This document shows positions 33,859 through 44,460 of a stretch of DNA of 64,000 bases, piece after piece. The first letter of the stretch is position 1; the number at the start of each line of letters is the position of its first letter. The stretch covers positions 310,001 through 374,000 of the forward strand of contig WGML01000002.1 in NCBI GenBank assembly GCA_016125045.1, in the 5' to 3' direction. This DNA is from a bacterium. Its GTDB lineage: Bacteria; Pseudomonadota; Alphaproteobacteria; Caulobacterales; Hyphomonadaceae. The position numbers and the translations under genes are program-made. The notes beneath the pieces are model-generated. The model saw only the letters and a program-made list of their open reading frames with translations. It was not told the DNA's origin and made no database searches.

Positions 33859-34932
33859 TCAGGGGGTCTTGATCACGATCTCGTCCGTTCCAACGGGCAG
33901 GTCGATGGTCATGCCGTCTGTCGCGAGGCGCCAGTCCTTGACGCCGACCGTCTCGATCCCGCGAACGAAGGCCGCGTCCGAATACATCGGCATCGCCGCC
34001 TGGGTGATATGGGTCAGCACCAGCACATCCACCCCCGCCGCCTTAGCGATCTCAGCCGCTTCGACCGGCGTTGCGTGATAGGATAGCGTGTCCGAGAGCA
34101 TCGCCCCGCCGCGCGCATTGCCGAGGGCTTTCGCGCCGTTGGACGCCATCGTCATCATCGCCGCGTTCTGCGCCTCGTGGATCAGCACATCCGCCCCCTT
34201 CGATGCAACCGCGAGCGGCGGATGGGCGGACGTATCGCCGCTGATCACCACCGACCGGCCGCGATAATCGAACCGGTAGCCATAGGCCGGCGCGACGGGT
34301 TCATGGTTCACCTCGATCGCGGTCACCCGCAACGCGCCCTGCTCGTAGGCGACGCCGGTCTTGGCTCCGTCGCGCTCGGACACGGAGACGGCGCGGGGCG
34401 TCAGTCGCCCCGCTGCGACCGGCAGCTTGACGGTCTCGGTGTCGTGGTGGGCGTGGCGATAGACGTGGTCGAGCTCGTAGGCGAGGTTGAACCCCTCGGC
34501 CACCTTCTCGACGCCGGGGGGGCCGATCACGAGCAGGGGCTGCGCGCGGCCGGCGACCCAGCTCTGCATGTTGAACTCGCCAAGTCCGCCAATGTGATCC
34601 GAGTGGAAGTGGGTGAGAAAAACAGCCTTCGCTGTTTGGTTGGGAACATTCTGAAATTGAAGCTGCTCGGTCGCTTCAGGTCCGATGTCCACAAGAAAGA
34701 GATCGCCGCCCGCCTGAATGGCGACGCAGGGCTTGGCGCGGTCCCGCACCGGCAGCGGCCCGGACGTGCCGCACATGGTCACCTTGAGCACATCGCCGTC
34801 GGCGGCGGGGACCGTCGTCGCCGAGTCCGGCCCCGCGGGCCCTGCGATCGACGCCGGGGCGGTCGCGCATCCTGCGGCGAGAAGGGAGGCGGCCGCGAGG
34901 ACCGCCGAAAGTGCGTGCACGCCAGTTGTCAT
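33859..34932 (-). CDS. Metallo-beta-lactamase-fold lipoprotein hydrolase
   Basis: A 357-residue protein from ATG 34932. The signal ends with LLAAGC (Cys22). The zinc motif THFHSDH and later GDTSAHP and LTHI follow the order of MBL-fold enzymes of the arylsulfatase/RNase-Z-like branch. Probably a periplasmic esterase or phosphodiesterase of unknown substrate. It is convergent with the serine hydrolase gene (29 bp apart). Confidence 0.9.
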   Translation of the reverse strand: MTTGVHALSAVLAAASLLAAGCATAPASIAGPAGPDSATTVPAADGDVLKVTMCGTSGPLPVRDRAKPCVAIQAGGDLFLVDIGPEATEQLQFQNVPNQTAKAVFLTHFHSDHIGGLGEFNMQSWVAGRAQPLLVIGPPGVEKVAEGFNLAYELDHVYRHAHHDTETVKLPVAAGRLTPRAVSVSERDGAKTGVAYEQGALRVTAIEVNHEPVAPAYGYRFDYRGRSVVISGDTSAHPPLAVASKGADVLIHEAQNAAMMTMASNGAKALGNARGGAMLSDTLSYHATPVEAAEIAKAAGVDVLVLTHITQAAMPMYSDAAFVRGIETVGVKDWRLATDGMTIDLPVGTDEIVIKTP

Positions 34933-34982
34933 TCTTCGCTCTCCCTGTGTCGACGCCGCACGCCGATCATATGCGCCGCCCA

Positions 34983-35315
34983 TCAGTCCTTGACCAGCCA
35001 CCGCACGGCGCCGCGAAGCGCTGCGAACGCCGCCGCCCCGACGCCGAAATAGATCAGGGGCTCGGCGAGGTCGACAGGTTCGAACGGCGCGCCAATGCCG
35101 AGGATCAATCCGATCGTGATCGCAAGCGGCGCCCCCAGAATCGAGATCAGCTCCACCGGCTCCCAGATCTTCCGGTCGCCGGCCAGCATGTTTAGGAAGG
35201 CGAGCCCGGAGAAGACCAGGCCCGCGATGATGAACGGCAACGCAACCTGCGGCAGCGCGAAGAACAGGTAGGCGAGGACCACCGCCGCAGAGATGATGAG
35301 CACGAACGGCTTCAT
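34983..35315 (-). CDS. Small membrane protein of unknown function
   Basis: A 110-residue protein with three or four hydrophobic stretches (FVLIISAAVVLAYLFFAL, FIIAGLVFSGLAFLNML, ISILGAPLAITIGLILGIG, LIYFGVGAAAFAAL). No recognised motif. The next gene downstream on the same strand, the MBL-fold lipoprotein, starts 50 bp after its stop. Confidence 0.7.
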   Translation of the reverse strand: MKPFVLIISAAVVLAYLFFALPQVALPFIIAGLVFSGLAFLNMLAGDRKIWEPVELISILGAPLAITIGLILGIGAPFEPVDLAEPLIYFGVGAAAFAALRGAVRWLVKD

Positions 35316-35639
35316 CGCCAGTCACTCCAACCTGTGGCCTTGGCGCCGCGCGGAGCGTGCGGCGTCCTGGCCGGTTCGGTTCATTCCGTCGGTTGTGCGC
35401 CGGACCTTGCGGGCTTTGCCCCGCGCCGGGAGACACGGCGACGACCCCGATGCATCAGGTGTGACGCAATCTTCGGCGGATGAACAGTCCGGCCGTTGCG
35501 TCAGGTCGACAAATGAACTTTCTTTGTCGGCGGGCGGTGCGTTCTACCGCTCGGCGTGATATAAATCGAATAAATACAACCATTTTGCGGCCAAGGGGGA
35601 AGAATCGCCCTGGCGTCTGGCGGCGAGGAGGCAGTCGAT
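35316..35639 (+). promoter_or_regulatory. Promoter-bearing gap before the SPFH-kinase cluster
   Basis: This 324-bp stretch separates divergent genes and has no convincing coding frame. Its notable part is an AT-rich island around 35557-35585 (GATATAAATCGAATAAATAC) in an otherwise GC-rich region. TATAAA at 35560-35565 could be a -10 element for the downstream six-gene cluster. I cannot name a well-spaced -35 box. Confidence 0.4.
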
Positions 35640-36179
35640 ATGGAGACCGGGGCGGTCACGGGACCGGAAGCTTGGCTCGACATTCTCTACACCGGGACGC
35701 TGGTCGCGACCGGGATCTGGCTCGCCATCTGGCTGTTCATCACGCTTCGGCGTCGGGCGTCGAACCTGACCCCGGTTCAGGCGGCCCGCGTCAAGAAGGA
35801 CGCCAAGCCGGACTTCATGAAAGTCGACCACGAGGCGCGCAAGGCGGCGATGGAGCGCGGCGAGGCTTTCGTGAAGGAGCTTGACGAGCGCGATGTTTCC
35901 GAAGGCGATGCACCCGTCCCCCCGAAGCAGCTCACCCTCGCCGAGCGGGTCTCCCGGATCGCGAGCCTCCTGTTTGCGGTGTTCTCCCTGCTCGCCACCC
36001 TGTTCACGGTGATCTCGCAGGTTGAACGCATGTCGACCTCCATCGAACGCGTGTCGAGCATGGACCGGTTCATGGCGCTGGTGACGGAGCACCCGATCCC
36101 GTTCGCGGTCGCGACGTTCGTGATCATCTTCCACATCTCCCGCTTCTTCACGCGCAAGCGCTGGAAAGAAGCGAACTGA
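35640..36179 (+). CDS. Membrane protein with three hydrophobic segments, first gene of the SPFH-kinase cluster
   Basis: A 179-residue protein. A first membrane helix lies at residues 15-37 (ILYTGTLVATGIWLAIWLFITL). A charged cytoplasmic loop follows (residues 38-100), then two more hydrophobic segments (IASLLFAVFSLLATLFTVI and PFAVATFVIIFHISRFF), ending in a basic tail. No known family. It shares the strand and lies 49 bp before the SPFH gene, so it may supply a membrane platform for that protein. Confidence 0.7.
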   Translation: METGAVTGPEAWLDILYTGTLVATGIWLAIWLFITLRRRASNLTPVQAARVKKDAKPDFMKVDHEARKAAMERGEAFVKELDERDVSEGDAPVPPKQLTLAERVSRIASLLFAVFSLLATLFTVISQVERMSTSIERVSSMDRFMALVTEHPIPFAVATFVIIFHISRFFTRKRWKEAN

Positions 36180-36228
36180 GACCCCGATCGACTGAACACC
36201 GCCGGAAACGCCTGCTGCGGAGGCCCTG

Positions 36229-37974
36229 ATGAAAACCCAATCGCTCGCACTTACCGATCCCTCCCTGCTCGCCGAGTTCGTCGGGCCGGAGATGTTCAAG
36301 GCCTTCTTCGAAAAGCGTTTCGAGGTGCCGCCTGATAATATCGGCCTGTTGATGCGCAACGGACAGTTCGTCGAGGCCTATACCGGGGCGCATCTCTCGG
36401 TCGGCGGGCTGTTCAACCAGATCAAGGGCGCGATCGGCGGATCGCAGTCCATCTCCCTCCTCATCGCCGACTCCAAGCCCTTCCCCGTCTCGGTGATGTT
36501 CCGCGGCCTCAGTCGCGACAAGGTCGAGATCGCCGGCCTCGCCACGATCGAGCTTCAGGTCAATCCCGAGAAGCCGTCCAACATCATCGGCATGATGACC
36601 GCCCGCAAGGCGCTGTCGAAGTCCGATGTTGGCGCCCGCCTGTCGCCGCACCTGTCCGACCGCGTCGTCGAGCATTCGCTTGCGCGCGTCGACGCGACGG
36701 ACGTCCGCGGCAACAAGGGCCTGCAGGACATGGTGCAGGCGGACATCATGCGCGAGGCCGAGCGCGTGCTCGGCGATGTCGGCATTCTCGTGCGCGCGGT
36801 GTCGATGGAATGGGCGCTCAACGAAGTCGAGCGCGGGGTGATGGAGCGCGCGGCCGCGGTGCGCGAGATCGAGCGCATCGAGTTCAATTTCGAATCCCTC
36901 AAGCGGGAGATCGAGCGCGAGCACGAAACCACGGCGTTCCGGATCGAGGCGGACACCGACATCGACAAGCTCAATCTCCAGAGCGAGGCGGACCTGCGCC
37001 GCCTGGTGGTCGATCAGGAACTCGACCTCGTCGACGCACGTGAGACCGGTCAACGCCTGCAGGAGACCAAGATCCTGCAGCACGAAATCGAGATGATGAA
37101 GACCGAGCAGATCGCCAAGCTCGAGGGCCAGCTGCGCACGATCTCCAACCTGACCGACGTCAAGGAGCTCGAGGAGAAACGCCGCACCGTCGAGCGCGAG
37201 ACCGCGCGTCTCGACATGATGCACAACAACCTCATCCGCGCGCTGCAGCGTGACTTCGACGCCGAAACCCGCGCGCTCGAACGCGAGGAGCAACTCACCA
37301 ACCGGCGCGTGGATCGCGACTATGACTATGACACGCGCGACAAGGACCTCGACATCAAGGAGAAGGAGCGCGACTTCGGGTTCGACACGCGCCGCAAGGA
37401 AGTCGATGTCAGCGAGAAGGAAAAGAAATCCGAGATCGAGATCACCGGCCTCACCAACCGCACGCAGCGCGAGCATCTGAAGGGGCTTCAGGATCTCGAG
37501 AAGGACATCGAGCGCGACCGTCTCGATCGCAAGATCAAGGAGAAGGACGCAGACCACCAGCGCGATCTCGAGATGGCCAAGCTGCGGGCGCAGCGCAAGG
37601 CCGACGAGATGCACCTTGCGAAGAACCTCACGCCCGAGCAGCTCCTCGCCCTCAACGCGATGGATGAGAAGGTCTCCAACGTGCTGATCGAGCAGGCCCG
37701 CGCCCGTTCGAACAACCAGGAAGACATGGTCAAGCTGATGCGCGAGATGGTCACCCAGGCGAACGCCGCGCGCGTCTCCACCGAGCAGCAGGCGCTCGCC
37801 ATGTTCCAGACCGGCATGCAGGGAGCGGCGGGCGTCGCCGCCGGGGCCGGCAGCAAGGACGCGATGGCCGCGGCCGGTATCGGCGGCGCCAAGGTCGAAT
37901 GTCCAAAATGCGGTCGCGAGAACGACGCCAAGTCGCGTTTCTGTCTTGGATGCGGCCACCAGCTGAGGGCCTGA
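36229..37974 (+). CDS. SPFH/band-7 protein with long coiled coil and C-terminal zinc ribbon
   Basis: A 581-residue protein. Residues 20-200 form an SPFH-like (stomatin/prohibitin) domain (RFEVPPDNIGLLMRNGQ, ILVRAVSMEWALNEVE). Residues 205-470 are a very charged, almost uninterrupted coiled coil with repeating Glu/Arg/Lys. The end is a zinc ribbon, CPKCGRENDAKSRFCLGCG. The layout matches the COG4260 group, which includes B. subtilis YdjI, from a phage-shock/PspA-linked operon. It likely assembles rings or scaffolds on the membrane. The next start is 4 bp after its stop. The ribosome site GCGGAGG is close to ATG 36229. Confidence 0.87.
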   Translation: MKTQSLALTDPSLLAEFVGPEMFKAFFEKRFEVPPDNIGLLMRNGQFVEAYTGAHLSVGGLFNQIKGAIGGSQSISLLIADSKPFPVSVMFRGLSRDKVEIAGLATIELQVNPEKPSNIIGMMTARKALSKSDVGARLSPHLSDRVVEHSLARVDATDVRGNKGLQDMVQADIMREAERVLGDVGILVRAVSMEWALNEVERGVMERAAAVREIERIEFNFESLKREIEREHETTAFRIEADTDIDKLNLQSEADLRRLVVDQELDLVDARETGQRLQETKILQHEIEMMKTEQIAKLEGQLRTISNLTDVKELEEKRRTVERETARLDMMHNNLIRALQRDFDAETRALEREEQLTNRRVDRDYDYDTRDKDLDIKEKERDFGFDTRRKEVDVSEKEKKSEIEITGLTNRTQREHLKGLQDLEKDIERDRLDRKIKEKDADHQRDLEMAKLRAQRKADEMHLAKNLTPEQLLALNAMDEKVSNVLIEQARARSNNQEDMVKLMREMVTQANAARVSTEQQALAMFQTGMQGAAGVAAGAGSKDAMAAAGIGGAKVECPKCGRENDAKSRFCLGCGHQLRA

Positions 37975-37978
37975 AGCC

Positions 37979-39115
37979 ATGGTCGCCGGGGTGTCCACGG
38001 GCGGATCGGTCGCCGATTGCTGTCGCGCGTCCGCACGGCTGAAGGACGCGAAATTCTGCGATGAATGCGGCAAGCCGCTGCTGCGCTGCATGGCGCATGA
38101 GGAATGCGGCGGGCTCGTCCGCGATGACGGCTGGTGCCGCCAGTGCGTCTCGCCGGAACTCTTCCTCGACAGCGGGGCGGTGAACGAGGTCAAGGTGGGC
38201 GGCGCGCTCGCCCTGCCGCTCGTGTTCCGCAATTCCGCCAGCGTCGGACGGCCGCTCTTCATCACCAAACTCTGGGTGCGCGAGGGTGAGGGCGAACGCC
38301 GGGAGCAGGAGCTTGCGTGGGAGCGTCTCGACGCCGGGGCGCAGATCCCCTGGTCGGTCCAGACCAGCCCGCTCAACAATTCCGGGCGCCACAGGTTTGA
38401 AGTCAGCTTCGTCGCGAGCACGCGTTATCGCTGGCGGGAGGAGGCGTTCACCTTCGCCGCGGAGCTCAATATCGATGTCGAGCAGGGCGGCGCGATCACG
38501 ATCACCCAGAACATCACGGCGGGTGACACCGGCACCGCCTACGCTCCGATCCGGCTCGAAACCGGCGGGGAGGCGCAGCGCAACGCCGGCACCAGCAGCG
38601 TCAGCCAGCTCGCCCTAGTGCGCGCCGAGCGCTACGACCGCGTCGGCGAGCTTCGCGGCTATCCGGGCGGCGACCGGGTCTCGCGCGGGGCGCGGATCAT
38701 CTGGCGCGGCTGGCCTGAGGGCGAGGCGCCGTTCGATGGACCGATCACCGCGACCGACGGGCTCGTCACCCTCGGCCGGGCCCGGACCCACGCGCAGGGC
38801 GGCGAGAACGATGCACGCCTCCTCGTCCGGTCGCCGGGCGGGGCGATGGATGAGGCGCTGACGCAGGCGATTTCGCGCCGCCACATCGATCTCTTCATCC
38901 AGAAGGGGCGGCTCTATGTTCATGCGGCCGGCGAGGCGGGCGTGCGCATCGACGACCGGTCCGTGCCGCGCGACGGCATTGAGCCCCTGCTCAGCGGGGA
39001 AGTGCTCGATGTCCTGCCGCGCCAGCCGGGCGCCCTGTCCGTCAGGGTGCAGATGAAGGCGCATTTCGGCGAGATCAGTGAGGTGGTGCTGTCTCTTGCG
39101 CCGCCGGCGGCCTAG
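37979..39115 (+). CDS. Zinc-ribbon protein with C-terminal FHA-like domain
   Basis: A 378-residue protein. The N-terminus is Cys-rich, with CDEC at 27-30, CMAHEEC at 37-43 and CRQC at 53-56, which looks like two zinc fingers. A beta-rich middle (residues 60-200) has no recognised family. The C-terminal part (about 255-360) has the FHA pattern: LGRARTH near 262, then SRRHIDLFI near 298, then a Gly-rich turn. FHA domains bind phosphothreonine, so with two kinase-like genes immediately downstream it is a probable reader of their phosphorylation. The FHA call rests on motifs only. Confidence 0.7.
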   Translation: MVAGVSTGGSVADCCRASARLKDAKFCDECGKPLLRCMAHEECGGLVRDDGWCRQCVSPELFLDSGAVNEVKVGGALALPLVFRNSASVGRPLFITKLWVREGEGERREQELAWERLDAGAQIPWSVQTSPLNNSGRHRFEVSFVASTRYRWREEAFTFAAELNIDVEQGGAITITQNITAGDTGTAYAPIRLETGGEAQRNAGTSSVSQLALVRAERYDRVGELRGYPGGDRVSRGARIIWRGWPEGEAPFDGPITATDGLVTLGRARTHAQGGENDARLLVRSPGGAMDEALTQAISRRHIDLFIQKGRLYVHAAGEAGVRIDDRSVPRDGIEPLLSGEVLDVLPRQPGALSVRVQMKAHFGEISEVVLSLAPPAA

Positions 39116-39129
39116 CGGGGACGGCGGCG

Positions 39130-40680
<1,551 letters not shown>

Positions 40681-40693
40681 GGGATGACCGCGC

Positions 40694-42355
40694 ATGAAAT
40701 GCTGGCAGTGCTCCACCGAGAATCCCGGCGACGCGATCTATTGCGGCTCGTGCGGCGCCCGCCTCGGTGACACCGCCGGCGTGCAGCAGACGATCGGCGG
40801 GCTGAAGACCGTCGACGGTGGCGAGACCGTCGACCCCAACCGCCGCGCGTCGGCGGACCTTGGCTCCGGAGACGTGTTCGCCGGCCGCTACGAGATCACC
40901 GGCGTTGAGCGCCAGACCGACAGCGGCGTCGTCTATCAGGCGATGGACCGGACCTCGCAGGAAACGGTCGGCCTGAAACTCGTCCGTCAGGACTGGCTCG
41001 CCGGGCCCGACGCCATCAAGCGCGTCCTGCACCAGGGCGCGACGCTGCGTGATGTGCGCCATCCCAACGTCGCGGCCGTCTTCGATGTCGGCGATGCGCA
41101 GGGACAGCCCTATCTGACGATGGAGCCAATGGGCGGTCGCACGCTGCGCACCTGGACCCGCGAGCGCCTGGGCGTCGGCGAGGACGCATCCATGCTCGCG
41201 GCGGGCCTTGTGGTGAAGGAGATTCTGGCCGGGCTTGAAGCCGCGCACAAGACCGGCGTCATGCACCGCGATCTGAAGCCGGAAGCCGTGATCCTGCTCT
41301 CTGACCCGGACGAGTCCGGCGTCCGCCTGAAGCTGGTCGATTTCGGACTGTTGACCGGGCCCCCGGGCGGATACTCCGCCTCGACCAATATGGGCGCGAG
41401 CGCCTATCGCGCGCCGGAACATTTCACCGCGCCGGAGGCCGTGCAGCCCTCGGCGGACCTCTATTCGGTCTCGGTGATCTTCTACGAACTTCTGGTCGGC
41501 GTCGCGCCTCAGGGGCATTGGCAGCCGCCGAGCGGAGGGCGCAGCGATGTGCCTGAGGCGATCGACCAGCTCATCGAACGCGGTCTCTCCAACAATCCGC
41601 GCGCCAGACCCCAGAGCGCCGCCGACTATCGCAAGGCGATCGATGATGCGCTGAAGGGGCTGAAGCCGCGTGTCGACCCGAACGTGCGTCCCGATCCCGA
41701 CCCGAGGCCCCCGCGGCCCGATCCAAGGCCCGATCCCCGGCCAGACCCCATCCAGGACGACCGGTCGTCCGGCTTTTCGTTCGCGAAGATCGACAAGCGC
41801 GTCTGGATGGGCGGTGCGGCCCTCCTTGCGGTTCTCTTCGCCGTTCCGGCGGTGTCGTCCTATCTCGATGAGCAGGCCTATCAGGACGAGCTTCGCCGCA
41901 ACCAGCCGGACGATGATTTCGGTCCGACGCCGATCGACAACGATGGTCCGCAGGACGACATCGACCGGAACGATGTCGGCCCGATCCCGTCCCCACCTCC
42001 GCCGCCACCCCCTCCGCCGCCCCCACCGCCCCCGCCCGCGATCACCCGGCTGTCGGGCTACTGGATGAGCGATGACGGCACCCGCTGGAACGTCACCGTC
42101 GACGGCTCCGGCCACGCGGTCGGTCAGGCGACGAACGGCATTCTCGCGGGCGCAACGCTCGACGGCTATTTCTCGGGCCCGGACGGCGGGGCCGCCTTCG
42201 CATGGAGCATCGCCTCCTTCGGGACCATTCTCGGCGGCACGTCCGGCGTGTGGGACGGGGAATGCCACATCGACTACATGGCGATGAACGCCTTCGGGCA
42301 GCTTGCGCCGACCAAAATCCACATCAACCATCAGCCAGGGGCGGACTGTCCCTGA
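40694..42355 (+). CDS. Zinc-ribbon pseudokinase-like transmembrane protein
   Basis: A 553-residue paralogue of the preceding kinase: zinc ribbon (Cys3, 6, 17, 20), kinase fold at about 65-320, then an RPDP-rich linker, one membrane helix (about 371-391), a run of 17 prolines and a C-terminal domain of about 95 residues, probably periplasmic. Lys95, HRD 191-193 and DFG 216-218 are kept. However, the glycine loop reads ERQTDSG, the alpha-C Glu is Gln114, and the catalytic-loop Asn is Ala198 (HRDLKPEA). I expect weak or no catalysis and a regulatory role. Confidence 0.88.
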   Translation: MKCWQCSTENPGDAIYCGSCGARLGDTAGVQQTIGGLKTVDGGETVDPNRRASADLGSGDVFAGRYEITGVERQTDSGVVYQAMDRTSQETVGLKLVRQDWLAGPDAIKRVLHQGATLRDVRHPNVAAVFDVGDAQGQPYLTMEPMGGRTLRTWTRERLGVGEDASMLAAGLVVKEILAGLEAAHKTGVMHRDLKPEAVILLSDPDESGVRLKLVDFGLLTGPPGGYSASTNMGASAYRAPEHFTAPEAVQPSADLYSVSVIFYELLVGVAPQGHWQPPSGGRSDVPEAIDQLIERGLSNNPRARPQSAADYRKAIDDALKGLKPRVDPNVRPDPDPRPPRPDPRPDPRPDPIQDDRSSGFSFAKIDKRVWMGGAALLAVLFAVPAVSSYLDEQAYQDELRRNQPDDDFGPTPIDNDGPQDDIDRNDVGPIPSPPPPPPPPPPPPPPPAITRLSGYWMSDDGTRWNVTVDGSGHAVGQATNGILAGATLDGYFSGPDGGAAFAWSIASFGTILGGTSGVWDGECHIDYMAMNAFGQLAPTKIHINHQPGADCP

Positions 42356-42380
42356 CGCAGGCCGCCGCGAGGAGGTGAGC

Positions 42381-43343
42381 ATGTTCGGTTCGAAGAAAAA
42401 TCCGTGGGAGGACTACCGGGTCGACGGGGGGCTGCCGGAAGTGCCCCGCGCCGACAACCCGGTGCTGCGCGCAGGCGGCGCGGCCTCGATCCCGAAAAAG
42501 GTGGACCTCCGCTCCCAGTGCTCGCCGATCGAGGATCAGGGGCGGCTGGCCTCCTGCGCCGCATGCGCGGTCGTCGGCGCCGGAGAAATGTGGCTCCGCA
42601 AGCAACCGGGCGGCGGCGGGTTCGATCTGTCCCGGCTGTTCGTCTATTTCAACGGCCGACACATGGCCAACGCGCACGAGCGGGACGCCGGCCTGTTGAC
42701 CTCACACGCCATCGCGGCCGCGGTCGGCTACGGCGCCTGTCCGGAAGCGATGTGGCCCTACAACATCAACCGCTTTCAGGAACGGCCGCCGCAGCCCTGT
42801 TACGATCGGGCGATCAGCTTCGCGGGGGTCCAGTTCGCCAACGTTCCACGCGGCGAGGCGGCGATGCGGGCCGTCGCGTCGGGCCTGCCGCTCATCTTCC
42901 GCTATTTCGGACCAAAGGAGCTGCTGGACGAGGCGGGCCAGACCGGCCGCATTCCGGAATGGACCAGCAGCGACCCCGCCATCGACCGCGGCGGCCACAC
43001 CATGGTGATCGTCGGATACGACCAGGACGCCAGGACCGCCCTCGTTCGCAACAGCTGGGGCGTGCAGTGGGGCGATCGCGGCTATTGCACCATCCCTTTC
43101 AGCACGCTCGAGGCCTGCACGCACGAGCAGGAATTCTGGTCGCTCGGGGAACTTCAGAGCGTTCCGGGGCTGGTCTATGAAGGCGCATCCAGCGCGAGCA
43201 CGGTCCAGTCGATCGTCGGTCGCGCGAGCGAGGAGTTCAAGCAGTCGCTGGCGTCCTTAAGGACCGAAACGCGCTCGACCATCGAGCAGGGAGTCGAGAA
43301 GGCCAAGCAGGACATTCGCAATCGCCTGCGCGGTCAGACCTGA
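42381..43343 (+). CDS. Papain-like (C1-type) cysteine protease
   Basis: A 320-residue protein from ATG 42381 (GAGGAGG site). The C1 triad is recognisable: EDQGRLASCAACAV with Gln53 and Cys59, GGHTMVIVGYD with His206, and VRNSWGVQWGDRGYC with Asn224. It has no signal peptide or clear propeptide, so it probably acts in the cytoplasm. The C-terminus (260-320) is a charged helix. It starts 25 bp after the pseudokinase gene, closing the cluster; it may be held inactive until the kinases or the SPFH scaffold signal. Confidence 0.88.
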   Translation: MFGSKKNPWEDYRVDGGLPEVPRADNPVLRAGGAASIPKKVDLRSQCSPIEDQGRLASCAACAVVGAGEMWLRKQPGGGGFDLSRLFVYFNGRHMANAHERDAGLLTSHAIAAAVGYGACPEAMWPYNINRFQERPPQPCYDRAISFAGVQFANVPRGEAAMRAVASGLPLIFRYFGPKELLDEAGQTGRIPEWTSSDPAIDRGGHTMVIVGYDQDARTALVRNSWGVQWGDRGYCTIPFSTLEACTHEQEFWSLGELQSVPGLVYEGASSASTVQSIVGRASEEFKQSLASLRTETRSTIEQGVEKAKQDIRNRLRGQT

Positions 43344-43578
43344 GCTCCAGCTCACGTCGCGGCCGAGACTCCGTTCGGGCGATTAACGGATTGTTCATCC
43401 GCGGGTGCTCTCCTGAACATCTAGGCTGGGTGCGATCTTCCCCCCGATTTCACCCGCTCAATGGTTCGGGCGCAGCGGCTTCCCCCCCTCTCGCCGCCCG
43501 GAGCGTACGGCCGCGCTTCCCGTCCCCCTCAGGAGGCGCGGCCGCCTTCCGGATAGCGGAAAATGAGAGCGTCTTCGT

Positions 43579-44205
43579 TCAGCGCGCCGTGAGATAGCGC
43601 GCGGCGGTGAGCACAGACAGCGTCGCCGCGATCGCCAGCAGCGCGACCCACGCCATCATCAGTTCAGGTCCCGGCGCGAAGCCCGGCAGCACCATCGGCG
43701 CCGCCGCGATCATGATCGGGGCGCCGACCGCCGCCATCTCGATCGCCGTCTTCCATTTGGCGAGACCGGACACGCGCGCGCCCTCGCCATCGGAGGCCAT
43801 CAGGCGGAGCAGGCTGATCAACAGGTCCCGGCCGACGATCAGCGCCGTCGCGAGCACGATGACGCTCCACAACAGCCAGCCCTCCCGCCACGCGATGATC
43901 GAGATTGCAATGAGCGGCAGTCCGACAAGCGCCTTGTCGGCGATGGGGTCGAGCATCCGGCCGAACTTCGAGTCGACCTTCAGCGCCCGCGCCGCCATGC
44001 CGTCGAACAGATCCGTCAGCGCCGCGACGACAAACAACACCGCCCCGAGCGCCGACCAGCCGAGCGCCGCCTGCGACGCGGCGGCGAATTCCTCAGGCGT
44101 CGCCGCCGCTTCAAACGGGATCGAATAGCCCCGCCACACCGCGAACGCGACGATCGGCGCCAGGATCAGTCGGGCGAGCGTCAAGGCGTTTGGAAGCTGG
44201 TTCAC
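43579..44205 (-). CDS. pgsA: CDP-diacylglycerol-glycerol-3-phosphate 3-phosphatidyltransferase
   Basis: A 208-residue membrane enzyme of phosphatidylglycerol synthesis. The CDP-alcohol phosphotransferase motif is complete (DLFDGMAARALKVDSKFGRM followed by LDPIADK). The start is GTG 44205 (VNQLPNALTLARL) after an AGGGGAGGACG site; a frame stays open far upstream but is not coding. Four to five membrane helices. It converges with the cysteine-protease gene across a 235-bp gap in which I see no clean terminator. Confidence 0.93.
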   Translation of the reverse strand: MNQLPNALTLARLILAPIVAFAVWRGYSIPFEAAATPEEFAAASQAALGWSALGAVLFVVAALTDLFDGMAARALKVDSKFGRMLDPIADKALVGLPLIAISIIAWREGWLLWSVIVLATALIVGRDLLISLLRLMASDGEGARVSGLAKWKTAIEMAAVGAPIMIAAAPMVLPGFAPGPELMMAWVALLAIAATLSVLTAARYLTAR

Positions 44206-44431
44206 TTGCGTCCTCCCCTGCGGGTCGGCTTTGGTTCTAGCGGCAAAACCGCCGCCCGCGAAGGGGGCCGGTGCGACGCTCCCGCCGCGAGGGAGCGCCG
44301 CCCGATCGGGCCGCCAACGCACGAGCCGTCCTGCCTCCCACATGCGGACGCCCTTCGCGCGCGGTCTTTCCGGGCATTGGCCGGACGCTGGCCCGACACT
44401 GGCTTGACGACGACCGCGCGGTTCAAGTAGC

Positions 44432-44449
44432 GATATATTATAACGTATG
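44432..44449. promoter_or_regulatory. Zur-box-like palindrome before the ZnuD-like receptor gene
   Basis: GATATATTATAACGTATG lies 11 bp before ATG 44461, in the only AT-rich spot of this gap. It resembles Zur/Fur-family operators of alphaproteobacteria (from memory, centred on a TTATAA-type core), with 6 of 9 positions of the two halves complementary. The position, right at the ribosome site, would allow full repression when zinc is abundant. Confidence 0.55.
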
Positions 44450-44460
44450 GAGGGAAGCTC

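Noticed and set aside
36148-38421. 757-codon open frame on the minus strand
   Set aside because: It is fully antisense to the SPFH coiled-coil gene and its neighbours; the repetitive Leu/Val/Asp sequence mirrors the charged coiled coil and has no family features.
41985-42045. Tandem repeats of CCG/CCC-type as a CRISPR or satellite array
   Set aside because: They encode the proline run of the pseudokinase protein; no spaced direct repeats exist here or elsewhere in the window.
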